Below, piece by piece: positions 52,422 through 61,865 of a DNA stretch of 64,000 bases (positions within the stretch are counted from its first letter, which is position 1; each line of letters begins with the position of its first letter). Below the pieces are notes generated by a model. The model had not been told where the DNA came from. It was given only the letters and a program-made list of their open reading frames with translations, and searched no databases. The stretch is from Cutaneotrichosporon cavernicola (lineage: Eukaryota; Basidiomycota; Tremellomycetes; Trichosporonales; Trichosporonaceae). The translations under genes were made by a program, and so were the position numbers. Where the stretch lies: positions 2,604,001 to 2,668,000 of the forward strand of contig NC_083395.1 of the NCBI RefSeq assembly GCF_030864355.1, given 5' to 3'.

Positions 52422-53717
52422 CTATACGTTCTTGCCCTCCATACGGTTCAGCTCACGCCCTGCTCGCCGCTTGATCACCTTCCACACGGCCTTGCGCACA
52501 CGCGCAACGTCCGACACACGCTCGCGCGCCTCCTCTAAGCGCTCCTTGTACTCATTACAGTCGGCTAGTAACTCCCAGATACGCTCGAGCGCGTCGTCGA
52601 CAGCGTGCTGCTGGGTAGGGAGGTCGAGGTTGTACTTGATGTGGCGCTGGGCAAAGTGGTGGTTGGGGCCCATGGCAGCCCAGCGCGGGTCGTCAGCGAC
52701 CGGCTTCGCCTCAAGTGTGAGACCGTCGGGGCACGTGAAGAGGCGGTGGACCGGCGTGAGCTTGGGGCCCGCCTTGGTCGTGGGCGAGCTCGGCTGCGGT
52801 GGGTCGGCAGCAGTGCCAGGCTTCGTCGCGCTGAACGAAATCTCTGGAGCTGGCTGGGTGTTCAACAGCTCCTGCGTGACTCTCCAAAGGTTGTCCGTGT
52901 CCGAGACATGGGGAAGCGGTGGGATGCGCTCCTCGTTGCTGGCTTTGGCATGGCCGTTGGCCCCCATGGCCACAATGCCGTTCACTGCTCCGTCGGTGCC
53001 ATCGGCCACCGTGCCAGACGCCTCGCCGTTCACGGCTGGCCGACGGAAGGGAGGCACGTCACGCTCACGCATACGCAGCACCTCGCGCATCCGTCCCAAG
53101 GCTTGCATCAGGCCTTTCTCGCCCTCGAGTAAGTCGGCAGCCGTGTGCTGCAAGCCGCGCTCCATCGTGTCGTCGCCCAAAGAGTACCGGAAGGCGGGAC
53201 TCGTGACAATGTCGAGGTAGCTACGGGGCAAGGCGAGCATAGGCGCAAGGTCTTCTGTGGAGAGAGGTGGAGACGGGCTGCGGAGGTGCGGGAGAAGATA
53301 TTGGTCGTCTTCTTGCTTGAGCTTCTTCCGTGTGCGGCGACGCTCCTCCGCGTCGACAATGTTCTGCGGGGCGGGGACACCGAGCTCGGCTGCGGATTCT
53401 GGGAGCAGCTGCTCGAGACACAAGCGCATCCTCTTGCGGGTGCGCCGGTCGCGTTGCGTCTCGTCGAATGTCGGACCCCATGAGCACATCTTGCCCACAC
53501 GCTGCCAGCGCGCATTAGGCTCGAGCTTGTTGCCCTCGTTGGTTACGAACGTGCTGTAGACGTCATCGCGGGAGGAAGACGAGGTCGCCGACGACGGAGA
53601 TGGTGGGTCGTAGTGAGTCGGGAGGTCGTTCGACGGAAGAACTGCGAGGTCTTGGGGATTGGGCCGCCGAGTCGGGTGCGCGGCCTGTGGAGGATTCCGG
53701 GCGTAGCCGGGTGGCAT
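52422..53717 (-). CDS. Rxt2-like protein (Rpd3L histone deacetylase complex)
   Basis: A single exon, 431 residues from MPPGYARNPPQAAHPTRRPN; the upstream in-frame Met at 53840 is separated from it by a likely TATA element (TTATAAACC) and was not chosen. A Ser/Pro-rich head precedes TNEGNKLEPNARWQRVGKMC, which resembles the conserved N-terminal segment of fungal RXT2, then basic RDRRTRKRMRLCLEQLLPES. The C-terminal part is helical and charged (IWELLADCNEYKERLEEARE; VRKAVWKVIKRRAGRELNRM). Rxt2 is a subunit of the large Rpd3 deacetylase complex in the nucleus. The match is to one short motif only, so the name is tentative. Confidence 0.5.
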   Translation of the reverse strand: MPPGYARNPPQAAHPTRRPNPQDLAVLPSNDLPTHYDPPSPSSATSSSSRDDVYSTFVTNEGNKLEPNARWQRVGKMCSWGPTFDETQRDRRTRKRMRLCLEQLLPESAAELGVPAPQNIVDAEERRRTRKKLKQEDDQYLLPHLRSPSPPLSTEDLAPMLALPRSYLDIVTSPAFRYSLGDDTMERGLQHTAADLLEGEKGLMQALGRMREVLRMRERDVPPFRRPAVNGEASGTVADGTDGAVNGIVAMGANGHAKASNEERIPPLPHVSDTDNLWRVTQELLNTQPAPEISFSATKPGTAADPPQPSSPTTKAGPKLTPVHRLFTCPDGLTLEAKPVADDPRWAAMGPNHHFAQRHIKYNLDLPTQQHAVDDALERIWELLADCNEYKERLEEARERVSDVARVRKAVWKVIKRRAGRELNRMEGKNV

Positions 53718-53906
53718 GGTGGGGCTGGAGTCAGCTCTCTGGTCTCCACAGGCAGGAAGAGGTTGAGAGAGTGAGTTCAGAGGTTTATAAGCGTTGATGG
53801 TTTTATCGTCACCGCCCGGAGGCATGCAGATATTGTTCACAGTTGTGACATCATGTAGAGAAGGGAATGGAATGGGAACTCACCGATACAAAGGCGTTGT
53901 TGTGGC

Positions 53907-54506
53907 TTACGCAACAAGGGGAATGTGGGTCATGGGAAGCTCGACCTAACCGTCAGCGTCTGGTCCATAGAGAACAAGCTGGGAAGGAGGAGAATCATAC
54001 GCATAGGATGTAGTCAGGCTCTCCGAGGAGAATCCTACATATGCTTGTCAAAATTTAATGTCTAATCATAAAGGTGCGAGGAGGGGGAAAGTCGCGCGGT
54101 GCGATGACGAGACTTACCTTGTCAGAGCTTCCAACTCGAGCCCTGTCGACGCTGCACTGCGCGCAGATAGCTAAACAGTCAGTAACTGTTCATCAAGCAG
54201 ATGAGAAGGGAGAGCATCATAAATTTGGGTATAGATAATTGAGTCGTCTTTGCCCGAAGGCTTCTCGAGTAGCGATTCTTGTTCGTAATCCTTTGGAGAA
54301 GTGGGAGAGACACTTACCAGAGTCGCAGGTGCGTGGGCGGTGGCCTCGCAGATCTCGGTGGTGAGACTGAGTGGATGAGTAAAGATGAAGAAGATGGGAG
54401 AGAAGGAGAAAGAACAGAGGTGGATAGAGTTGGACTGTACGACAAAAGGTTGAGAGAGAGCAAGCGCGTTGGCTGGATCGACTAACCGTCCGTTCGCACC
54501 CGGCAT
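53907..54506 (-). CDS. Five-exon gene for a 64-residue protein
   Basis: Exons 54487-54506, 54318-54366, 54118-54170, 54001-54034 and 53907-53945 join in frame through GT-AG introns of 120, 147, 83 and 55 nt. The protein starts MPGANGRLTTEICEATAHAP and ends GEPDYILCVELPMTHIPLVA. All five junctions keep the frame and remove every internal stop, which makes a chance model unlikely, although the first 20-nt exon is the weakest part and the true start could be further upstream. I recognise no family. It is soluble, with a hydrophobic C-terminal third. The introns are longer than in the neighbours. Confidence 0.55.
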
Positions 54507-54692
54507 TTCGGGGTTAGCCGTGAGGCACAAGATTCCACGTGGCACATGATGGTCGTTGGGTGGCGAATGTCTGGCCCTTACTTGTTGTGCATGTGCCTGT
54601 TCTTTCGGATCTAGGCCTCCAGGCATTGTTCTCTGTTACGCACCTGGGTACCTGCTATTACAGTCTTCGACTGTCTTACATCCACAAACACC
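54507..54692. promoter_or_regulatory. Divergent promoter region
   Basis: 186 bp between the 64-residue gene (minus) and the F-box/WD40 gene (plus). A CCACGTGG E-box-like palindrome lies at about 54536-54544. Function inferred from position only. Confidence 0.35.
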
Positions 54693-57012
54693 ATGACCAA
54701 GTCCTTCCTCGAGCTGCGAAGGCAGCTACTAGGCCTGTCGCCGGACGACAGGAGAGGTGAGTAGCCAGCCTCGCCCCACTAATACCAGACCTCGTGACTG
54801 AGCTGTTATGGTCGCTCCCGCGCCAAGGTGGGTGCGGGATGGGATGAGCTGACGCGCAGACGTACTCCGAATCCACTCTCGCATCTCGGACATGATGCAG
54901 AAGGACATTGTTGGGGTGAGTCGGCGGCTGGCGTCGGGCTAACCTCAGCTTCTTCCGCCCGAGATCAGCGTGCGCATCCTCTCCCAACTTTCGGCCGACG
55001 ACCTGCTGCGTTGCAAGGCTGTATCCCGCGCCTGGTCCAAGCTGTGTGACGATCAAGGTTTGTGCTTCTTTGTTCAGACTGACACCAGCGATCTGGATAT
55101 GTCTTTGTGCGCGCAACACGCCGGCCATTGTGCCCCAGCACACAACATGGAACGACCTCGAGTGCCACCGACAGCGCGCGCGCGCCGCAAGCCCAAACGC
55201 ATCACGTCTGTATGGTGACGAGAGCTTTGAGTATGCCGACGATGGCGACTCACATATCATGGCCATGACACCGTCGCCCAGCGCACGTCGCACAGTCTGG
55301 GAGCGCAACTCTTCTGGCCTCCCAACATACCAGCGGGCGGTCGCGTTCTCCCCACCGCCCGCGGCGCCAACCGGGACTGCCCCAGAACCCGTGATACCCT
55401 CCCACCTCGGCCTCCCCACAGCCTTCCCGCGCGTGAGTTACAAGCACCTCTACCTTGTGCGGCGCATCCTCGCCCGGCGCATGACGTACCTTCGCCCGGC
55501 GGACCTCGAGACACCCGGCCGCCGCTCCGGCACGTCTTGGAACCCGCGCGTCGTGATTATCAACCCGACGTCATCACAGGAACACGGCGGCTTGCCAGGA
55601 CACACCGAGAGCATCTACTCGCTGCACCTCATCAAGCGCCACATGAACATCTCGTGCCGGATCGGCGAGGTCGATGACGCGCTCTACAGTCTCTTAGCCC
55701 CCGTATCCAACGACATCTTCGGCTCGACCGCGTCGCCCAGCCGTTCCGGCCTGGGAGCGAGCCCAGTCCGGTCCTCGACGTCCTCATCCTTCCATGTCAG
55801 CGGGCGCGACTGGCTTCTCTCCGCGTCTCGCGACAAGACGATGCGCCTCTGGCAATTATCTCCTACCCCGCGTGTCGTCAAGGTGTTTGCTGGCGGGCAT
55901 ACAGGCTCGATCTTGACGCACTTCGTTGCCGAGATCCCCGTCGAAGACTCGTCCAGCCGCTCCCCGCTCGGCTCGTATTCTGGGGCGCGCTCCCCACCCA
56001 AGTCGCCATCACCAATGCGCGACAGCCCCAAGACGCGTCTCGTTGCCATCAGCGGTGGCGGCGACGGAAAGATCTGTCTCTGGGACATTGAGCACGGCGA
56101 CGGGACACCCGAGAAAACTATCCAAGCACACTCGGACTCAGTCTTCTTCCTGCGCGGAGACGACGAGAAGGTTGTCAGCTGCTCGAAGGGTGAGCTAGCT
56201 GAATCGCATCTTAGCTGACCTCAGATCGCACCATCCGCGTATTTGACATCCGCACACTTGAAGAGCTCGTCGTGATTGAGGATACGTCGGACGGGCACCG
56301 TGGGGCCATTAACGCCGTGGATATCACCAAGGAGTTCATGTAAGCTATCGTGCTCGCCCAAGCTTACACCAGCGTCTCGGCGTCAGGCGACCGTACCATC
56401 AAGGTGTGGGACATCAACGACGGGCGCTTGCGGGCTAGCCTCGACGCACATGTCCGCGGTATCACGTCGATGGCGTTCGAGCCGTATTCCTCTAGCCTGG
56501 CGGGATGGAAACCCGAGGTGCCCGGGAGCGTGTTATGCGCAACGCTCGTGACGGGCTCGTCTGACGCATCGATCAAGACTTTCCACGTCGTACAGCTCCC
56601 CCCGTCAGCCGAGCTTGACGAGGTCACGTTCCGCGACATGCTCGACTTGGACGCGGACGAGCCGCGCGTCCGATACGCGATCCAGCCCGGGGTTGAATAC
56701 CACGCCGTTTGTGCGTGCCCTGTGCCCACACGGCCTAGCCCGAGCGGGTGCATGAGATGCTTTAACCGCGGACACACCGAGCTGGTGCGCTCTCTCTACC
56801 TTGGCGACCAGGTTACTCTGTCTGCGAGCTACGATAAGACAATCAAGATGTGGGAGCGCTCGACGGGGCGGCTCATCTTCGACTTCTCGGGGTGCCATAA
56901 AGGAAGCGTGTTTGCTATCACGGGTGACCATACCCGTGTCGTCAGTTCTGGCATCGACGCCAAGATTGCGATTGTCGACTTTGCTGATGGGCTTGACACG
57001 GCGTTTGTGTAG
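54693..57012 (+). CDS. F-box and WD40-repeat protein
   Basis: Six exons: 54693-54756, 54860-54915, 54949-55057, 55089-56189, 56225-56339 and 56373-57012, giving 694 residues. The F-box is LLPPEISVRILSQLSADDLL followed by RCKAVSRAWSKLCDD (around residues 40-75). Repeats of a WD40 propeller follow: DWLLSASRDKTMRLW, LVAISGGGDGKICLWDI, KVVSCSKDRTIRVFDI, VSASGDRTIKVWDI, LVTGSSDASIKTFHV and TLSASYDKTIKMWER. The layout is that of substrate receptors of SCF ubiquitin ligases such as Met30, Cdc4 or Pof1. A Ser/Pro-rich insert of about 40 residues lies between two blades. The target is unknown. Confidence 0.9.
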
Positions 57013-57068
57013 TGTGTTGTATTGCTTGTACTATATGCATAACGAACTCTCCATGAACCAAACAAGAT

Positions 57069-58613
57069 CTACAACACCTGTCTAACCTGTACACGGTCGT
57101 CGGCCTCCAAGCACCGCACCCACACGTCACCCTCCCATGCGAAGGGGAACGTCTTGTAGGCCTGTCGTCAGCTAGTTAACGGCGAATGTCCAGCTGACTT
57201 ACCTGTGGGAGTACGAGGCGATTCCACACGCCTGCTGCTAGTCGCTTATGAGCCTCCTCAGACGGATGGAAGCAGTCGATGGGGGACACTGCTTCAATCG
57301 GGTAGTGCTCGAGGTCGAGCGCCGTTCCAGGTTGCCTGTGTTAGGTATCGTCGTCATTCGGGTAGCTAACACTCACCAGATAGCCGCAAACGTGCTGTTC
57401 CGCTCGGCGTCCCATTGGCGTACCCGGTGGCGCACAGCCTCATCGTACGCCTGGCCCAGTTCATCCATCCGTCGACGCGTGTAGTCGCCCACAGGTCCAG
57501 GCAGGGTCGCGCACGAACACTCGAGTGGGAGATGGGGAACGGGAGGATGGTACGGCCCTTGACTGGGGTCAGCGCGGACTCAGCCGGGCGTACCAGTATG
57601 GGTCGTCAAGGGTGAGCTTGTACACGGCGCTAACGCGGAAGAGGCCGACTGGCGTGAGCTGACCTGGATATGCCGGAGCTCACCGATGTTGACGATCAGA
57701 CGTGCTGGTGTAAGCTCTGACGCAGACCAACAAGCTTACGGATATGCTGCCGGAGGACCTCTACTGCGGCAGAGACTCCGGCTGCGAATTCCTCAGGTGA
57801 TCCAGGCCCTAGTGGGAGGTTGGCTGTTGTTAGCTGCGTTTCCCTATCTGAGCTCACAGGAAAGACAGAAGGCGCACTGCAATCAGATCAAAAGTCACTC
57901 AGCTGGCTCACAATGTCGTTGGCCCCAACGGCGAGATTGACATACGTCCACCCCGCTCTCACGCTGGCATTGAGCGCCTTGTATCGCGGCACGAGATCTG
58001 CGTGAGCTGGATCAAAAAAGTCAACTCACCTTTCGCCTGACCAAGTAGGCTGGCGGCAATGCTTCCACTGATGGCGCCATTAAGTCCGTCGGAGGGAGGA
58101 TGGCATCCCTCGCCAAGACCAACACACAGCACCGGGTGGCGGCCGTAACTCATCCCTACCACTGGATTGTAGTGCGAGAGAAGGTTGGGAATGGTGAGTG
58201 CACCCTCGTCGCCGCCCGCGGCGTAGGATAGTCCTCGCCATTCCTGAATATCGGGGACACCGGGATTTGGGGCCTGTAGCTCAGAAGGTGCAAGGAAGGT
58301 AACCTGTCCCTCTTCCTGTGGCGAGGAAGGTGTGTGCGTCTGTGGGTCCCAACCGCCCCGCGCAAGTAGAGCGGCACTGATCGAGTCGCCGAGGGCCATG
58401 ACGACCGAGAAGTCGTCGGGACGTCTGGTGTGAACTCAATAGTCTACATGATACTCACACGTCGTCTACGCGGGTTGGGATCGGACGTGGCCTGAGTGGC
58501 GGACAGTGATCGAGGTCGGCGAAGCGCACAAAGGTGCCGGGCAGGTCGCGTTCCCTGCCGGGCTTGTGTGGTGCGGCGGCGACAAGGCCAAGCAATAACG
58601 ATAGGCCCCACAT
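57069..58613 (-). CDS. Secreted SGNH/GDSL esterase (phospholipase B1-like)
   Basis: Ten exons: 58459-58613, 58030-58424, 57912-57997, 57858-57876, 57740-57823, 57684-57704, 57594-57648, 57377-57562, 57203-57335 and 57069-57161. Introns are 31-41 nt and two exons are only 19 and 21 nt. The product has 408 residues, with signal peptide MWGLSLLLGLVAAAPHKPGR. Catalytic blocks of the SGNH fold are ALGDSISAALLARG (Ser), GLNGAISGS (Gly), VNLAVGANDIC (Asn) and SPIDCFHPSEEAHKRLA (Asp and His). Block spacing and GAND-x-C fit the phospholipase-B1 type lipases. It is likely secreted or at the cell surface and hydrolyses lipid esters. Confidence 0.9.
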
Positions 58614-58808
58614 GGCCTCCTAAGGTTAGTTGAGAGTGAGATGAAGAGTAGCAAGGGACGTGGGTGGCGGATGGCGGAGGCGCAAGGGGCCGGGTCATGG
58701 AACCAAATACTTGTACACCGTGGGAAACCTCTGAATCTCGGCTAAGGGATATGGGGCTGTAACCGTTTACCCGTTTGCCTGCCTTTCCTCATCAAAGATC
58801 TGACACCC
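58614..58808. promoter_or_regulatory. Divergent promoter region, esterase / thioesterase
   Basis: 195 bp between two divergent start codons. No clear TATA box. Possible co-regulation of two lipid-related genes is inferred from arrangement. Confidence 0.35.
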
Positions 58809-59772
58809 ATGTCGCTACGCTCACTGTGCCCTCTCGTGCGCCCGCTCCACACTCGCGCGCTGCACACGACATGTGCAGTTCGGAAAGTCGACGACCTCTT
58901 GGCCAAGTTCAAGAACCCGTCGTCGCCATACTACATGGCTCCTGGCGAAGTTGGTCCCGCCTCACCTGACGACCATACCGTCTCCCGCCCGCTTCCGGAG
59001 GAGGATGTAGATTGGGTTGCGCCGCCGTTTACTAGGCATGATCGGGCCCCGAAATTGCCCCATATGGATCGGGGGTATGATCGGCAACGGGCGACGGTGC
59101 ACGAGTGGTTCGACTCGAATGGGTTCGATTCCGAGGGGCGCGTCGAGTGGCCCGTGGCGTGGGGCGACAGCGACATGTACCGGTGAGTTCGGGTTTGTTT
59201 CTCTCCGGGTGTATGGAGGACTCTCCGGGTGTATGGAGGAGAACATTGTCACAATGACAATCCAAGGGCAGCTCTCGCGCATCATCTGACACCAGACACA
59301 TCAACAACGTCTCGTACTGCCGCTATGTCGAGTCTGCGCGGATGAAATGGATCGAGTCGCTCGTTCCCGACCTTGGTGAGGTCGGGCAAGACTACCTTGT
59401 GAGTTACCAAATTCGCTCAAAACTGACAGCAGTACGGCCGGCGCACCGGCTTCATCCTCAAAGAACAGGCGGTACGATATCGCTACCCCGTAACTTACCC
59501 CGATTCAGTGAGTGCCAACTATACATGTACTCACCCAAGCTCATCATCGCAAGCAAACCACACTCGATCAAACCCGAGCGCTCAGAGTTCAAGATCCACT
59601 GCGCGATGTGGTCGCTCAAGGCCAACCGGCTTGCCTTGACCTGCGAGTCGTGTGTTTCTTCACCTTGCACTGAACTCACTCCAGAACCTGCACAATCTAC
59701 GACTTTGATAAGCTTAAGAAGGGCATCATGTCGGATGCGGTGCGCGACGTGCTCATGGCGCGGGCCCATTAA
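58809..59772 (+). CDS. Hotdog-fold acyl-CoA thioesterase-like, mitochondrial
   Basis: Five exons, 58809-59182, 59296-59398, 59433-59507, 59540-59646 and 59685-59772, give 248 residues. The N-terminus MSLRSLCPLVRPLHTRALHT looks like a mitochondrial presequence. The hotdog domain begins VEWPVAWGDSDMYRHINNVS, with the 4HBT-type Asp/Asn catalytic region, and continues YCRYVESARMKWIESL and GRRTGFILKEQAVRYRYPVT. Fungal relatives are annotated as thioesterase-like proteins of mitochondria. It would release free acid from an acyl-CoA. The fourth donor, GTCGTG, is weak. Confidence 0.85.
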
Positions 59773-61004
59773 GATGGCTGTAGGGCCTACTCTGGACCAA
59801 GAAGATTACATGAGACATGAGATGCAGACACACTCGTAGATCTACTGTATAACGATGTGGGACGACGCGACCCTTCTGAGAACAATAGGCTTGGCAGGGG
59901 TGCGGCGCGTCGCTTATTGTCCTTCTGTACTAGCTCGGGGAACACGTAGGCCACAGCTCGAGATCAGTACTCGTTCGAGTTGCTCTGACATAGTCTGGGA
60001 GTCGTACTCGTACGAGTTGCTCTGACATATGCCTGTGGGAGTCGCCAGGCTCACCGCGACAGCGCCGGGCCAAGTGGCCCCATGGGCCCACTGTCACACC
60101 AGCGCCACCTCACGGACCCCGGGCCTCCGCAAGGACCATGGGGAATGATGGCGCGGGGGGTGGGCGTGTCCTGTTCCCATTTCCAGCACCCAGTTCCAGC
60201 ACAGCACCCAGTTCCAGAGCCCTGATCCCTACCCCAAAGTAAGAAGAAGCCAGTCGCGTCTGTTGAAATCCATCGCTCCGTTGGAATTGATCAGAACCCA
60301 AAAAAACGAGATCCAGAGATCCGGATCAAGAGTCTGCGCCACTGCTGTGAACAGGTGTCTGCCAATTCGCTTCCGGGGCATATGGGCTCACGGGCCCGTG
60401 GTCTGTCGGCTTGGAGTTTATCATATTACCAGGTCATGTGGCGCAGGGAAGTTGAAGTGTGTGGTCAGACCACTCCTTCAGGTGACATTGCATTCGGCGT
60501 TCGTACATTACTCGCGTCCGCCCCACCAAGTCCACTTCTGGGACGGACGCGTCGTTGTCGTCTCCCGCGGAATGGCCAGCCTTCAATGCTTTGTTGGCTG
60601 AGCCTGAAGCAACAACGGACCTGCCGGAGACTTGGCGCGGGTATTAGCCCACCCAACGTTAGGCAGAAAGAGACCAGAGTGGCTGACAGGCCAAAGCAAC
60701 CAAAGCAAGCAAAGCAGGCACGTTCCTATCTGACGCGTCTACATGAGCGCCACTGCCTCATCCCCAAATTAACTAGCGTTACATGGAACCGGAATGGTCA
60801 GATGATCAGATGATCAAGATAGATGCATGTTGCATGTAGGCCCAATTGCCCAAGATGAGTATTGTTACAGCAAATACAAACACGCCTGGCCGGCAGGCTG
60901 GCAGACATGGAATGACGCAAGAGGTTTTGGAATGTGGATCATCGAGGATGCAACATTAACTTGACCGCTACGCCTCATATGATATGTCTTGGCTCGATGG
61001 CGCC
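59773..61004. other. Intergenic, no gene seen
   Basis: A near-direct repeat with GAGTTGCTCTGACATA occurs at about 59974-59995 and 60016-60032. The open frames in this stretch are short and have no domain. Confidence 0.5.
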
Positions 61005-61865
61005 TCACGCCCCCCTCGAACGCTGGGACGCAAAGCCCGCTGCGGCGAGGAGCATCGTCTCGCTCTCGGAGCGGGTTAAGACGACCTCGTCCCAGTCGAG
61101 TTCGGGGACTGGTACACGACGTCTCCGACTCCGCCGGGGTTGGGGCGATGGCGTGAGTGGTGTGAGGGGTTTCATCTTCATTGGCGTGAGGCGGCCTAGG
61201 ATCGAGGATCGCTTTTCCTTCTTCTCCTTGGGAACAAGAGGTGATGGAGTAAACGTATGTGACGAGGTGGAGGAGACGACTGGCGGAGGGGGCGGGGCAC
61301 ATGACGGCGAAATACCGCTGGCATGTAGCCGCAGCGAAGGGCGGCCGTACAGGCCTACGTAGTCGGACGTTCGGCCGATCTCGAAGCTCATCTCGGATCC
61401 TGGTGTATCGCAGCACGAGAAGGACGAGGAACGACTCATCACCGCTGAAGCTAATCCGGAAGGCGGACCAGATTCAGTCTGGGGGACATAGCTCCATCGT
61501 CGTCGAGGGGCTGGCGAGTCGAGGACAAAAGCCTGTTCATCGTCTGCGAGCCGTTTACGACTCGGGGGACTCTCGGGTGATATTGGGCCGGCAATGGAGA
61601 GGAGAAGGCGGGCACGAGTATCGAATGGGTCCTCGTCGTAGCCGTAGTCTGGGTCGTGCTCTGCATCGGGGGGTACTGTGGCTCCGACCTCGGCGCGGGC
61701 GGCAGCCTCATAGCGTGCGGTCAAGTCTCTGCGGAGGGCATCGCGATACTTCTGGATGGAGGAGGGTGGAGTGGGGAGTGTCATTCCCTGTACAATGGCG
61801 GGGGATATGGTGGGTGGAGTGACTGGATCTGATGTTGGAGCCGCACGGGGCTCGAAGAGTGACAT
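61005..61865 (-). CDS. Ser/Pro-rich protein of unknown function
   Basis: Single-exon frame of 286 residues from MSLFEPRAAPTSDPVTPPT. The sequence is mostly predicted disorder: Pro/Ser/Thr-rich, with acidic DYGYDEDPFDTRARLLLSIA, possible phosphorylation sites, basic clusters (KEKKEKRSSILGRL; PRRSRRRRVPVPELDWDEVV) and an Ala-rich end. A short helix (IQKYRDALRRDLTARYEAAA) lies near the N-terminus. Codon use agrees with a real gene and the frame is far longer than chance. It may be nuclear or cell-cycle related, but nothing shows this directly. Confidence 0.65.
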   Translation of the reverse strand: MSLFEPRAAPTSDPVTPPTISPAIVQGMTLPTPPSSIQKYRDALRRDLTARYEAAARAEVGATVPPDAEHDPDYGYDEDPFDTRARLLLSIAGPISPESPPSRKRLADDEQAFVLDSPAPRRRWSYVPQTESGPPSGLASAVMSRSSSFSCCDTPGSEMSFEIGRTSDYVGLYGRPSLRLHASGISPSCAPPPPPVVSSTSSHTFTPSPLVPKEKKEKRSSILGRLTPMKMKPLTPLTPSPQPRRSRRRRVPVPELDWDEVVLTRSESETMLLAAAGFASQRSRGA

